DNA of 64,000 bases from Sphingobium herbicidovorans (GCF_002080435.1 NZ_CP020539.1:894001-958000), one strand, 5' to 3'. Shown: positions 1 to 8,646, counted from the stretch's first letter. Numbers and translations are program-made. The notes: generated from the sequence alone by a model not told the origin.

Positions 1-30
1 CAATAAGAAAGACATCAGTTGTTGCAAAAA

Positions 31-43
31 ATGCAATTTGCAT
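31..43. promoter_or_regulatory. Small inverted repeat upstream of the MFS gene
   Basis: ATGCAA-T-TTGCAT is a perfect 6-bp inverted repeat in the AT-rich stretch before the first gene. It could be an operator for the transporter or for a divergent gene outside the window. No regulator can be assigned to it. Confidence 0.25.
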
Positions 44-172
44 GTGCATATAGGCCGTTAACGCACGGGCGGATGGCATGATGGCGCATTCACCGGCAGG
101 GAAGGGGAGCCAGGGGGGCTTTGGCAAACGGATGACCATCAGCAATGTTCGGCGTATCACCGGGCGTTCCGC

Positions 173-1501
173 GTGACGGTTCCGTCGCGCGTATCCGGGC
201 CCCGGCTGGCGGCATTTTCCGTCACCAGCATAGCGACCGGCGGGTTCAACATCCCGCTTCAAACCTACCTGCCCGCCTTTTACGCCACGGCGATCGGCAT
301 GGACCTGGCGACCGTAGGGCTGGTCTTCATGATCAGCCGGTTGTGGAGCGCAGCGGCCGACCCACTGGTCGGCTGGGCATCGGATCACAGCCGCACGCGG
401 ATCGGTAGACGAAAGCCCTGGATACTCGGTGGCGGGCTGCTGTTCCTCCTGTCCCTGTACGCGGTCTTTTCACCGCCCGCAGGCGCCAGTCCGCTCTATC
501 TTGGCGGATGGCTGCTGCTGTTGTGCCTGGGCTGGACGGCCACCTCGACGCCGCTTTACGCCTGGGGCGGAGAGATGGCCTCGTCGCCCATAGAGCGCGC
601 CCGCATACAGGCATATATTCAAACGGGGTCGTCGATCGGCATCTTCCTGGTTCTCGTCCTGCCCGCCCTGCTCGACGCGACGGGGCGCGGCAATCCCGAG
701 ATACGCGTGGGATCCATGGGGGCGCTGGTGGCGGTCGTGCTAGCCGCGGGCATCCTGCTGATCGCCATCCTGTTCCGTGAGCCGCCGGTCGCCGATCGCC
801 CTTCTGCTTCGGTGAACTGGCGGCAGGGACTGATCGCCATGTTGCGCGACGCGTCGCTGTGGCGGATCGTGGCGTCGGACTTTTTCGTCGCGCTGGGGCA
901 GGGATTCCGCACCGCGATATTCCTGTTCTTCGTCACCCGCTACATGGGCATGGCGTCGCCCGCATTGCTGCTGATGCTGCAATATGCGTTCGGTATCTTC
1001 GCAGCGCCGCTGTGGGCGCGGATCAGCTACCGTTTCGGGCGGCTTCGTACGCTGGTGATGGCCGAGGCGGTACAGGTGGTCATCAACCTGATGGTCCTGT
1101 TCCTGACGCCCGATCGCATGTGGCTGTTCATCGTGCTGATCGTCGGGCAGGGCCTGACGCAGGGGTCAGGCAATCTGATGCTGCGGTCGATGATCTACGA
1201 CGTGGCGGACCGCCATCGCGAAACGAGCGGCGTGGAACGGGCGGGGCTGTTCTCGTCGGTGTTCAACGTCACCACGAATGCGGCCTATGCTCTCGCGGTG
1301 GGCATCGCGTTGCCGGTCGTCGGCCTGCTTGGCTTCGACCCGCGCTCTTCGGGTACGGACGGGTTGGCGGGCATGCATCTCTTCTTCGCGATCGGTCCGG
1401 CTTTTGGCCATTTCATGTCGATCCTGGTCATATCGTGGCAGGGCGGAAGCGGTGGCGGTTCGACCATAGCCGACCGCCTGTCCGCCTGGGCCCGGCCGTA
1501 G
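173..1501 (+). CDS. MFS transporter of the GPH (sugar:cation symporter) type
   Basis: This is an inner-membrane secondary carrier of about 442 residues with the many hydrophobic segments expected of a 12-helix MFS protein. The loop after helix 2 reads DPLVGWASDHSRTRIGRRKP, and the R-x-GRRKPW pattern is the hallmark of the glycoside-pentoside-hexuronide (MFS_2) branch. The start is a GTG; the nearby upstream ATGs at 132 and 145 are in other frames. The gene runs convergently toward the VOC gene at 1642 and stands alone. The family usually moves sugars or glycosides with a cation, but sphingomonad catabolic clusters often hold such carriers for other organic substrates, so the cargo is not predictable here. 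Confidence 0.85.
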   Translation: MTVPSRVSGPRLAAFSVTSIATGGFNIPLQTYLPAFYATAIGMDLATVGLVFMISRLWSAAADPLVGWASDHSRTRIGRRKPWILGGGLLFLLSLYAVFSPPAGASPLYLGGWLLLLCLGWTATSTPLYAWGGEMASSPIERARIQAYIQTGSSIGIFLVLVLPALLDATGRGNPEIRVGSMGALVAVVLAAGILLIAILFREPPVADRPSASVNWRQGLIAMLRDASLWRIVASDFFVALGQGFRTAIFLFFVTRYMGMASPALLLMLQYAFGIFAAPLWARISYRFGRLRTLVMAEAVQVVINLMVLFLTPDRMWLFIVLIVGQGLTQGSGNLMLRSMIYDVADRHRETSGVERAGLFSSVFNVTTNAAYALAVGIALPVVGLLGFDPRSSGTDGLAGMHLFFAIGPAFGHFMSILVISWQGGSGGGSTIADRLSAWARP

Positions 1502-1641
1502 AGACATAGCCTGCCACGAAAGCTGGATTGCATGCATTTCCCGTGGCTATGGGCGTGGAGCGGATGTCTTCAGTTTACGTTCCAGTTTACGATAGATTGG
1601 CATCTCTGGCCCTGACTCGCGCAGACGTTGCCGAAAAAAGC

Positions 1642-2031
1642 TCAGCCCAGCGGTTGGAGCAGTTCCAGCAAATGCCCTTCGGGGTCGGCGACATAGGCAA
1701 TCTTCAAGCCATGCTCAGGAACGTCCACCGGGGGCGTGACGACCGATCCGCCGCCGCGCGTCGCCGCGTCGATGACGGCGTCGATGCTGTCGACCGACAG
1801 GCCGATGACGGCTTCGCCGGGCGCGGGGCATGGGCGGTCGAGATATTGCACCAGGTTGAGCAGGGTTCCCGAGGGGTCGCCGATTGCCAGTACCGTTTCG
1901 CGCAGCGCCCAGCCGGGCTCGTCCACGGCGATGCGGGTCTGGACGGTGAGTCCGAGGCTATCGCAATAAAAACGCTCCATCAGCGCAAGATCGGCAACGA
2001 TGATCTTGGTGAAAGCGTAGCCCTTTATCAT
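1642..2031 (-). CDS. VOC family protein (glyoxalase/dioxygenase fold)
   Basis: This is a protein of about 129 residues with the paired beta-alpha-beta-beta-beta units of the vicinal-oxygen-chelate fold. It starts MIKGYAFTKIIVADLALMER and ends with the typical DPEGHLLELLQP strand that carries the C-terminal metal-ligand glutamate. The ATG at 2031 is preceded by GGGAGAC about 8 nt upstream, which decides the start over the longer open frame. It lies 143 bp downstream of the D-aminoacylase-type gene on the same strand and probably ends the operon tauD-coq4-amidohydrolase-voc. It resembles the VOC protein at 20300 (shared FTKxIVxD start). The reaction is unknown; the family includes isomerases, epimerases, lyases and ring-cleavage dioxygenases. 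Confidence 0.85.
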   Translation of the reverse strand: MIKGYAFTKIIVADLALMERFYCDSLGLTVQTRIAVDEPGWALRETVLAIGDPSGTLLNLVQYLDRPCPAPGEAVIGLSVDSIDAVIDAATRGGGSVVTPPVDVPEHGLKIAYVADPEGHLLELLQPLG

Positions 2032-2174
2032 GTCGCAAGTCTCCCATGTCGGTGAGTGCCGGTCGCACGGAACCGCCGGCCGGTCATGCTGCTTCCCGCT
2101 TCCCACGGCAGCCTGCAATTCCTTGTATATAGTGGGCAGTCAATAACGCACGCCATTCGTTCATGCGCCCTTGG

Positions 2175-3899
2175 TCACCCCGCTATTTGCGCACCCCGCA
2201 CCAGTCGTCCAGGCCGCTCGCCCGTCGGTTCATCATTGCGACGGATCAGCTGTCCCGAGACGATTGTTGCGACAAAGCCAGTCGCCTTCTGGTCCAGCCG
2301 CCGCCCGCCGCCCGGCAGGTCGTAGCGCACATGCGGCGCGTGCAGGTGAAGCGCGTCCAGGTCAATGATGTTAAGGTCCGCCTTATACCCCGAAGCGATC
2401 CTGCCACGGTCGCATAGGCCCATCGTATCGGCTGGCCTTGAGGTCAGCGCCTGCACCGCCTTTGCCACGCTGAGTTTCGGCCCGTCGCGGTCGCGCGTCC
2501 AGTAGGTCAGCAGGAATGTCGGATAGCTGGCGTCGCAGATCGCCGCATAATGCGCGCCGCCGTCGCCCAGCCCCATGACTGTCGCGGGGTGGTTGATGAG
2601 GTCATGGACGGCGTCGAGCTTGCCCTGATAAAAATTGCCAAGCGTATTGTAGAGCAGCCCCCGGCCATCACCTTCACCCATCATCAGGTCATAGGCGACC
2701 TTTTCGGGCGAGACGTTCAGGCTTCGCGCGCGTGCGCCGACGCTGCTTTGCGCGGGCGGTTCGTAATTGGGCGGGTCGGACAGGGGGAAGATCCAGTCCC
2801 AGTTCCGCGTCATCATGGCCAGCGGATGCCCTTCATGCGGGGCTTCCGCGACCAGCTTTGCGCGGAAGGCCGGATCGCGCAGATGTGCAAGCTGCCCATC
2901 CAGCGGCAGGGCGGCGATCGCTTCATAGCCGGGGCAGAGGCTGAAAGGATGGCTGGAGAGTTCAAAGCCGCAGATCATGCCTACCGGGCGCGGCAATATC
3001 TGTGGGCTGATCTTCATGCCTTGGTCATTGGCATCCTCGCAAATGCGCAGGGCGTCTTCCCATACCGGCTCGCCCCCATTTGCGGTGCCCAGGGTGAAGG
3101 TCGCGGGCCTGCCCGACGCCTGCGCCACGGCGAGCAGGTGTGAAAGCTCGTCGGTCCAGCTTTGAAACGGCGCGTCGAGCACCATTTGCAGCACGCCCGT
3201 ATCGGCGTCGCGCAGCGCGCTGGCGATGGCCTTCAACTCATCGACGTCGGCCTGATAGCTTGGGATATTTTCCCCTGCCTTGGTGCGGTGGATCAAAAGG
3301 CGCGAGGTGGCGAAACCGATCGCCCCGGCGTCCAGCGCTTCGCGGGTGATCGCGCGCATCTGCGTCAGATCTTCCGCCGTAGCAGCTTCGCGTCGCACGC
3401 CGCGTTCACCCATCACGAACACGCGCAGCGGGCTGTGCGGCAGCAGCGCCGCGACGTCGATGTCGCGCCGCCGCGCGTCGAGAGCGTTCAGATAGTCGGG
3501 AAAGCTTTCCCAGTCCCAACTCAGCCCTTCGGCCATGACGACGCCGGGAATGTCCTCCACCCCCTCCATCAGCCGGATCAAACGGTCGTGATCGGCAGCG
3601 CGGCAGGGCGCGAAGCCGACCCCGCAATTGCCGATCACGACAGTGGTCACGCCATGAGAGGAGGAGGGGGAGAGTTCCTCTGACCAAATGGCCTGACCAT
3701 CATAATGCGTGTGGATATCGACGAAGCCGGGCGTGACGGTCAGCCCCGTCGCGTTGATGATCTCCTTCGCCTCACCCGTGAAGTCGCCGACGCTGAGAAT
3801 GCGGCCGTCGCGGATGGCGACATCGCCGGTGAAGGGATCGCCGCCGCTGCCATCGACGATCGTTCCGCCGCGAATGAGGAGGTCGCAGGACATCGTCAT
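2175..3899 (-). CDS. N-acyl-D-amino-acid deacylase family amidohydrolase
   Basis: This is a 574-residue amidohydrolase of the D-aminoacylase branch, which hydrolyses amide bonds with one or two zinc ions in a TIM barrel. It opens with the small beta domain (DLLIRGGTIVDGSGGDPF), followed by the HxH metal motif in FVDIHTHYDGQ, the bridging-cysteine segment VIGNCGVG and the late GDGGAH motif that holds the catalytic aspartate. Its ATG (3899) overlaps the TGA of the Coq4-like gene as ATGA, so the two are probably translationally coupled. An in-frame ATG at 3893 is an alternative. The family includes D-aminoacylases and many uncharacterised catabolic hydrolases; the natural substrate cannot be read from sequence. 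A second family member lies at 24732. Confidence 0.88.
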   Translation of the reverse strand: MTMSCDLLIRGGTIVDGSGGDPFTGDVAIRDGRILSVGDFTGEAKEIINATGLTVTPGFVDIHTHYDGQAIWSEELSPSSSHGVTTVVIGNCGVGFAPCRAADHDRLIRLMEGVEDIPGVVMAEGLSWDWESFPDYLNALDARRRDIDVAALLPHSPLRVFVMGERGVRREAATAEDLTQMRAITREALDAGAIGFATSRLLIHRTKAGENIPSYQADVDELKAIASALRDADTGVLQMVLDAPFQSWTDELSHLLAVAQASGRPATFTLGTANGGEPVWEDALRICEDANDQGMKISPQILPRPVGMICGFELSSHPFSLCPGYEAIAALPLDGQLAHLRDPAFRAKLVAEAPHEGHPLAMMTRNWDWIFPLSDPPNYEPPAQSSVGARARSLNVSPEKVAYDLMMGEGDGRGLLYNTLGNFYQGKLDAVHDLINHPATVMGLGDGGAHYAAICDASYPTFLLTYWTRDRDGPKLSVAKAVQALTSRPADTMGLCDRGRIASGYKADLNIIDLDALHLHAPHVRYDLPGGGRRLDQKATGFVATIVSGQLIRRNDEPTGERPGRLVRGAQIAG

Positions 3900-4750
3900 T
3901 CGGCAGCCCTGGCGATGGGGTCGAGCGCGACCTTGCCATCCGACGCCCAGAAGGCGCCTTCGCGCGACGTGTCGACATCCTCCGCGCCGCGCACGCCCAG
4001 CGCCTCCCGCGCTTCGGCAAGCGGCAGGTGGAACGCGGTTTCCAGCTTCTTCATGAACAGCGCGTCGCTTTGCTGCCCCACCTTCATGCCGCGCTGGATC
4101 GCGTTTACAGCCGTCGGCCACACTTCGGGATAATGCAGCATGGTGCGGACCGTGTAGCGAAGCGATCCGAATATCTGGATCATGTTCACTTCGGCGGCGA
4201 GATGCGGATTGTGCATATGTTTGGGCACGTTGGTCAGCCGATACCAGTAGGGCACCAGTTCACCCATGAAGTTGAAGCCGCCGCCGCAGAGAATATGTTC
4301 GAAATCGTGCGTCTGGCCTGATCGCAGGTTATAATATTCCAGTTGTGTCTTTGGTTCGGTCCATGGCGTGATCTGGATTTCATAATCGCCCGCCGTCATC
4401 TGGTTATAGAAAATGCCGCCAAGGGAACCGGGCGCATAATCCTTGAAGTCATCGATGGTGTAGGTGGATATGAAACCTTCGCTGAACCATGCATCCAGTT
4501 CGGGATTGACCTTTCGTTCCTGCGTGAACATGTCCTCGATCGCGTCGAAATCGCGCAGGGAATTGAGGATCGGCAGAAATTGATACATTTCCGCTGGTGC
4601 AGGCATGTCCGCGCCGTTGCGCCGCAGCAGGATCGTCGCCAACCATTCACGCAGGCGCGGATCGTTGAGATATTTGGACGAGGATATCAAAACGCTGCTG
4701 TCGGTTTCGACAGGCATGACGCCACGCAACAGATAGGGAATGTCCACCAT
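3896..4750 (-). CDS. Coq4-family protein, catabolic-type homologue 1
   Basis: This 284-residue protein carries H148-D149-x-x-H152 followed by 11 residues and E164 (HDFEHILCGGGFNFMGE), which is exactly the HDxxHx11E metal-binding signature of Coq4. Coq4 acts in ubiquinone synthesis and is linked to oxidative loss of the C1 carboxyl from the ring precursor. No ubiquinone gene is nearby. Instead the gene sits 12 nt after a TauD-type dioxygenase gene and overlaps a D-aminoacylase-type gene, so a catabolic role is likely. An N-terminal block (DSSVLISSSKYLN, then LRRNGA) is shared with the second homologue at 27144. AAGGA lies about 8 nt before the ATG. Inference: a metal-dependent hydroxylase or decarboxylase on a small acid or aromatic; this is untested. 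Confidence 0.8.
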   Translation of the reverse strand: MVDIPYLLRGVMPVETDSSVLISSSKYLNDPRLREWLATILLRRNGADMPAPAEMYQFLPILNSLRDFDAIEDMFTQERKVNPELDAWFSEGFISTYTIDDFKDYAPGSLGGIFYNQMTAGDYEIQITPWTEPKTQLEYYNLRSGQTHDFEHILCGGGFNFMGELVPYWYRLTNVPKHMHNPHLAAEVNMIQIFGSLRYTVRTMLHYPEVWPTAVNAIQRGMKVGQQSDALFMKKLETAFHLPLAEAREALGVRGAEDVDTSREGAFWASDGKVALDPIARAAE

Positions 4751-4762
4751 GTTCCGGTTCCT

Positions 4763-5623
4763 TCAGTCGAGCACCAGTTGCTTGTCGCCTGAACCCCAGG
4801 CGCTGATCCGTTCATCGCCCACCTGGAACTGTGGGAGCAGGTCGAAGAAGCTCTTGTCGGCGACGACGATGCGTTGCAGCCGTCGCGGCGTCATGCCGGT
4901 CAGGTCGCCGCGCGCGTGCTGAAGCGCGATATTGTCCCAGATGACGATGTCGCCATTGTTCCAGTGATGCCGGTAGACGCGATCCTTCCGGTAAAGTTCG
5001 ACGAAAAGCGCGTCGAGTGTCGCATCGCTTTCCGTCCGCTCCATCCCCATGATGCGGGCAGTCTGCATATAGCTGACATAGAGGATGGCGTCCCCCGTGC
5101 GAGGGTGCGTAATGATGACGGGCCGCACCTGATGCGGCATGTCGTCGGGACTGTCATAGCCAACCGTGCGGTGCGTCTGGACCGGCGCGATCATGGTCAG
5201 GGCTTCGCGCCCTGCGACCCTGGCGGCAAGGTCGGCCGGCAGACTGGCGGCGGCGTTGGCGCCGTTTACGAAGTCGGTGAAGCTCTGTCCGTCATTCACG
5301 GCGACGGCGTGCAGGGAAATGACCTTGAACGGCTCTTCGGTGAAGGCAAGGTCGCTGTGCCAGGTGAGCGGACCTGAACCCAATCCGCCGTCCGTTGAAA
5401 TTTCGCGATATTCCCCGTGCGCGCCAAGCACGCGACCGAAATTTTCAAGCAGGCGGACCTGATCCTGCTCCTCCAGTTGCTGATTCCTGAACAGCAGCAT
5501 TTTATGGCGGTCGAACAGCTCGACCATGCGCTGTTCAAAACCATCGGGCAACGGCCATTCCAGCCGGATGCCGATTTCCATGCCGAACGGCTCCAGCGGC
5601 CGCTCCGTCCATGGGCTGTCCAT
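4763..5623 (-). CDS. TauD/TfdA family Fe(II)/2-oxoglutarate dioxygenase
   Basis: This is a 286-residue non-haem iron oxygenase. The 2-His-1-Asp iron triad is visible as H89 and D91 (TWHSDLAF) and H236 (LQHARGD), with R247 eleven residues later, the TauD spacing for the arginine that binds 2-oxoglutarate. The family hydroxylates a substrate, often releasing sulfite, an aldehyde or a phenol. It is the first gene of the minus-strand operon with the Coq4-like, amidohydrolase and VOC genes. The ATG at 5623 has GGGAGAG 5 nt or so upstream; the in-frame ATG at 5641 lies before that site and is less likely. A strong TetR-type palindrome lies just upstream, so it is probably repressed by the divergent regulator. 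Taurine is not implied. Confidence 0.88.
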   Translation of the reverse strand: MDSPWTERPLEPFGMEIGIRLEWPLPDGFEQRMVELFDRHKMLLFRNQQLEEQDQVRLLENFGRVLGAHGEYREISTDGGLGSGPLTWHSDLAFTEEPFKVISLHAVAVNDGQSFTDFVNGANAAASLPADLAARVAGREALTMIAPVQTHRTVGYDSPDDMPHQVRPVIITHPRTGDAILYVSYMQTARIMGMERTESDATLDALFVELYRKDRVYRHHWNNGDIVIWDNIALQHARGDLTGMTPRRLQRIVVADKSFFDLLPQFQVGDERISAWGSGDKQLVLD

Positions 5624-5645
5624 GACTCGCTCTCCCAACATAGTT

Positions 5646-5672
5646 GACCGAACGGTATCGAACCGTTCGGTC
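5646..5672. promoter_or_regulatory. TetR-type operator palindrome
   Basis: GACCGAACGG and CCGTTCGGTC form a perfect 10-bp inverted repeat around a 7-nt spacer. It lies in the divergent gap between the tauD-type gene and the double-TetR gene. The GAACGGT/ACCGTTC core is typical of TetR operators. It sits 23 bp upstream of the tauD start, so binding should block that promoter and probably autoregulate the TetR gene. Confidence 0.6.
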
Positions 5673-5743
5673 TTGGTCAACAAGCATTGGTGCATCCTTG
5701 CGCCATGCTGATATAGCGCCACGATGATTTGCAGGAACGGCGG

Positions 5744-6994
5744 ATGAAAGAGGTGGCAGCGGCCAGGACGGAATTGCCGTCTCCGCGCGTCCGGCACCTG
5801 TTGTCGTCGGCTCGCGCGCAGTTTGTCGAGCGGGGCTTCGATGCGGTCAGCATCGACGCGATCGCCCGTACCGCAGGGGTCAGCAAGGAAACGATCTATC
5901 GCCATTTCGCGGACAAGGAAGCGCTGTTCCGCGCGGCGCTGGAGGCGCAGGGTGCGGAGTTCATAGCGCGCGCCGCAGCCGTTCATGAACGTGCCGCCAG
6001 CGATGGATCCGAACTGGCGGGGCTGGCCCGTGCGATCCTTGATTCCGCTTTGGATCAGGGCATGTTCAGCGCGCTGTGGGTCGCGGCGGGCGTGGCGCAC
6101 AAGATGCCCGATCTCGCTTCATCGCTGCAAAATGGACAAGGCCTGCGGCTGGAGCCTGTGCGGCAGGCGCTGGAGGATTTTGCGCGGGCAAAGGGCGTCG
6201 ATCGTGCCGTGCCGCTGGAAATGGCGCTGGATTTCGGGTCGCTGGCGGTTGAAGGGCCGGTGGTGTTGATGGGCTTTCCCGCTGCTCCGCCGGATCAGCG
6301 CTTGCGTATCGCCCATCATGCCGCCGCCCTTTTTGCGCAAGGCGTCCGTGGCGCGCAGGAGGGCGAGGCGCCCTTTCCACATCCGATCCCGCCGGTCGAG
6401 GCGGCTGAAGAGGAGGCTCCGCCAGCCCATATCCGCGCCCTGCTTGATGTCGCGGCGCGACATTTCCTGGCCCATGGCTATGAGGGCGCCAACCTGAACC
6501 TTATCGGCGAAGAAGCGCGGGTCGGGCGCGGCACGCTCTATCGTCATTTCGCCAGCAAGGCGGGTCTTTTCGCAGCCGCCATGCGCGCTTCGGCGCAGGA
6601 TTGCGGGCGTGGGGCAATGCCGCCGCCGTTGCCGCACGGGCGGGCGGATGCGGATGCCCTGACGGCTTATCTGGAAGCAAGTCTTGCGACGCTGGCTTCC
6701 GCGACTTCCATCCAGCTTCATCGGGTGGTCATCAGCCAGTCCCGCCGTGACGCGGCGCTGGCGCGCGACGTCTATGTCATTCTTCGCGCGCCATGGGTGG
6801 CGGGGCTTTTGCCCTGGCTGGAGAGCATTGGCGCAGGGCAAGGGGGCGAATGGCTTGCGCGTCAGTTGCTGGTGCTTGCCCTGCGCGGCAATCGGCTGTT
6901 CGCTGGCGGGCATGCGGTCGCCGCGCAAGACAGGCAGCGTTTTGCGCAGCGCGCGTCGGCGATTTTCCTGGATGGCTTTATCAGCCTGCTTTGA
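5744..6994 (+). CDS. Fusion of two TetR-family regulator units
   Basis: This regulator is about 416 residues, roughly twice the usual TetR length. It has two separate TetR_N helix-turn-helix domains: one at residues 36-57 (IARTAGVSKETIYRHFADKE) and one at about 246-272 (GEEARVGRGTLYRHFASK). Each is followed by an all-helical ligand-type domain, and a Pro/Glu-rich linker (about 205-228) joins them. There is no frameshift between the units. The ATG at 5744 follows AGGAAC; a TTG at 5729 is an alternative. It is divergent from the tauD-coq4-amidohydrolase operon across a perfect 10-bp palindrome, so it is the likely repressor. One polypeptide could act as a pseudo-dimer, unlike normal TetR homodimers. 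Confidence 0.85.
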   Translation: MKEVAAARTELPSPRVRHLLSSARAQFVERGFDAVSIDAIARTAGVSKETIYRHFADKEALFRAALEAQGAEFIARAAAVHERAASDGSELAGLARAILDSALDQGMFSALWVAAGVAHKMPDLASSLQNGQGLRLEPVRQALEDFARAKGVDRAVPLEMALDFGSLAVEGPVVLMGFPAAPPDQRLRIAHHAAALFAQGVRGAQEGEAPFPHPIPPVEAAEEEAPPAHIRALLDVAARHFLAHGYEGANLNLIGEEARVGRGTLYRHFASKAGLFAAAMRASAQDCGRGAMPPPLPHGRADADALTAYLEASLATLASATSIQLHRVVISQSRRDAALARDVYVILRAPWVAGLLPWLESIGAGQGGEWLARQLLVLALRGNRLFAGGHAVAAQDRQRFAQRASAIFLDGFISLL

Positions 6995-7003
6995 GGCGGG
7001 AGA

Positions 7004-7807
7004 TCAGCCGGGGACGCCGGTGAAGGCGGTGATTCCGCCATCGACCACCAGTTCGGCGCCGGTAATGTAGCGCGCCTCGTCGGAACTGAGGAAGAGCGCA
7101 GCATGCGCGACGTCCCACGCGTCGCCCATACGTCCCATCGGCACCTGCGCATGACGTTTGGCCACCATGCCTTCATAATCGCCCTGATTGTATTTTTGCG
7201 CCAGCCGTTCCACGAGCGGGGTGAACATGAGGCCAGGCACGACGCAGTTGAGACGCACGCCCTTTGCCGCATAGGCGACCGCCGTGACCTTCGTGAACTG
7301 GACCAGCCCGGCCTTTGCAGTGGCGTAGGCGACCTGATCCTTGCCGACCCAGCGCATTCCAGCGATGGATGAGATGTTGACGATCGCCCCCGCGCCCTGC
7401 CGGGCCATGACGGGCAGGGCGGCCTTGCTCGTCAGGAAGGCGCTGGTCAGATTGAGGTCAAGCTGCTCCCGCCAGACCTGTGCGTCCATGCTTTCCGGCG
7501 TGCCCGGTTCCGACCGGCCGACATTGTTGATGAGGATGTCCAGTCGGCCGAACCGGGCGACGCAATCGGCGACCAGCGCATCGACCTGCGCGGAATCCGT
7601 GACGTCGCAGGCGGCGACATGCATGCGGTTATCTTCACCGACGACGATTGCCTGCGTTGCCTGGGCGGCTGCAAGATCAAGATCGACGCCATAGACGGTT
7701 GCCCCCTGACGCGCGAGCAGGGTGGCGATCGCCTTGCCATTGCCCCAACCGGGCGCAGAGCTGCCGCAGCCGGTCACGATTGCGACGCGCCCGTCCAGTC
7801 TCAACAT
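7004..7807 (-). CDS. SDR family NAD(P)-dependent oxidoreductase
   Basis: This is a 267-residue classical short-chain dehydrogenase. The nucleotide loop is extended (TGCGSSAPGWGNGKA, residues 12-26), a variant seen in a subgroup of SDRs. NNVG, S147 and Y161-x3-K165 (YATAK) give the catalytic set, and the C-terminus ends DGGITAFTGVPG. The ATG at 7807 was chosen because the upstream frame reads poorly and AGGGGAT and GAGG precede the start. It is divergent from the racemase-type gene at 7897, sharing an 89-bp promoter gap, and converges with the TetR fusion 9 bp away. The substrate alcohol or ketone is unknown. Confidence 0.88.
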   Translation of the reverse strand: MLRLDGRVAIVTGCGSSAPGWGNGKAIATLLARQGATVYGVDLDLAAAQATQAIVVGEDNRMHVAACDVTDSAQVDALVADCVARFGRLDILINNVGRSEPGTPESMDAQVWREQLDLNLTSAFLTSKAALPVMARQGAGAIVNISSIAGMRWVGKDQVAYATAKAGLVQFTKVTAVAYAAKGVRLNCVVPGLMFTPLVERLAQKYNQGDYEGMVAKRHAQVPMGRMGDAWDVAHAALFLSSDEARYITGAELVVDGGITAFTGVPG

Positions 7808-7896
7808 CCTCGATCCCCTTTTGCGTAGCGATTCATCTTGCGGCACGCTGATGGCATCGCCATTGCGACATGGCAACTTTTCGGATGGAGAGCGCA

Positions 7897-8601
7897 ATGA
7901 GTAACGTGCCGCGCATTATGATGATCAGCGCGCTTGCCCAATCGCCCGGCCCCGCCATGGCCGCGATGCGGGAAGAATGGCCCGAGGCGGCGGTCCACAA
8001 TCTGATCGACGACTCTCTGGCGTCCGACTTCGCAACGATCGGTGAAATCAGCCCGGCAATTTACGACCGGTTCCAGACGCTTGGACGCTATGCCGCCGCC
8101 GCCAATGACGGGCAGGCCGAGACGGCCGGCATTCTTTTCACCTGTTCCGCCTTCCGCCCCGCGATCGAACGGGTGAAGGCGGACCTTTCAATCCCCGTGG
8201 TGACGCCTAACGAAGGCGCGTTCGACGAGGCGCTTGCCCTGTGCAAGGGTAAAGAGGGCGGCGGGCGTGTCGGTCTGCTGCTCACTTTCCAGGGATCTGT
8301 CGCGCCGCTGGAAGGAGAAATTCACGCGATGGCTGACGCCATTGGTCAGGCGCGACCCGTCGTCATGCCGGCTGTAGCGAGCGGTGCGCTTGAGGCGCTT
8401 CAGGCCGGCGACGGAGATGAACATGACCGCCTGAGCGCCGCCGCAGCGGACGCCTTGCCGCCCGTGGACGTGATCGTCGTAGGCCAGTTTTCGATGGCGC
8501 GCGCCGCCGCGCTGGTGAGGAGCAAGCGTGGCGAACCTGTCCTGACCACGCCCCAGATGGCGGCCCGCAAGCTGCGGCGGCTGGTTGAAGGCGGGGAGTG
8601 A
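7897..8601 (+). CDS. Asp/Glu racemase superfamily protein
   Basis: This 234-residue protein belongs to the Asp/Glu/hydantoin racemase and arylmalonate decarboxylase superfamily. The first catalytic cysteine is present as C83 in FTCSAF. The second position, usually a cysteine late in the protein, falls in VVGQFSMARAA (about 195-203) and has none, so a two-base racemase mechanism is not supported. Members with one cysteine include decarboxylases and isomerases. GGAG precedes the ATG at 7897; an upstream in-frame ATG at 7870 lacks a good site. It is divergent from the SDR and converges on an Amidohydro_2 gene. The three may process one substrate, which is inference. Confidence 0.75.
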   Translation: MSNVPRIMMISALAQSPGPAMAAMREEWPEAAVHNLIDDSLASDFATIGEISPAIYDRFQTLGRYAAAANDGQAETAGILFTCSAFRPAIERVKADLSIPVVTPNEGAFDEALALCKGKEGGGRVGLLLTFQGSVAPLEGEIHAMADAIGQARPVVMPAVASGALEALQAGDGDEHDRLSAAAADALPPVDVIVVGQFSMARAAALVRSKRGEPVLTTPQMAARKLRRLVEGGE

Positions 8602-8609
8602 AGGAAGCG

Positions 8610-8632
8610 GGGGCGGATGTTCCTTCCGCCCC
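8610..8632. terminator. Bidirectional hairpin terminator candidate
   Basis: GGGGCGGA and TCCGCCCC form a perfect 8-bp stem around TGTTCCT between two convergent genes. A weak T-rich stretch (cctttt) follows on the plus side. Confidence 0.5.
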
Positions 8633-8646
8633 ATGCCTTTTGGCCG

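Noticed and set aside
4763..5623. Taurine dioxygenase function for the TauD-type gene
   Set aside because: The fold motifs only show the Fe/2-oxoglutarate family; no taurine transporter or sulfonate gene is nearby.
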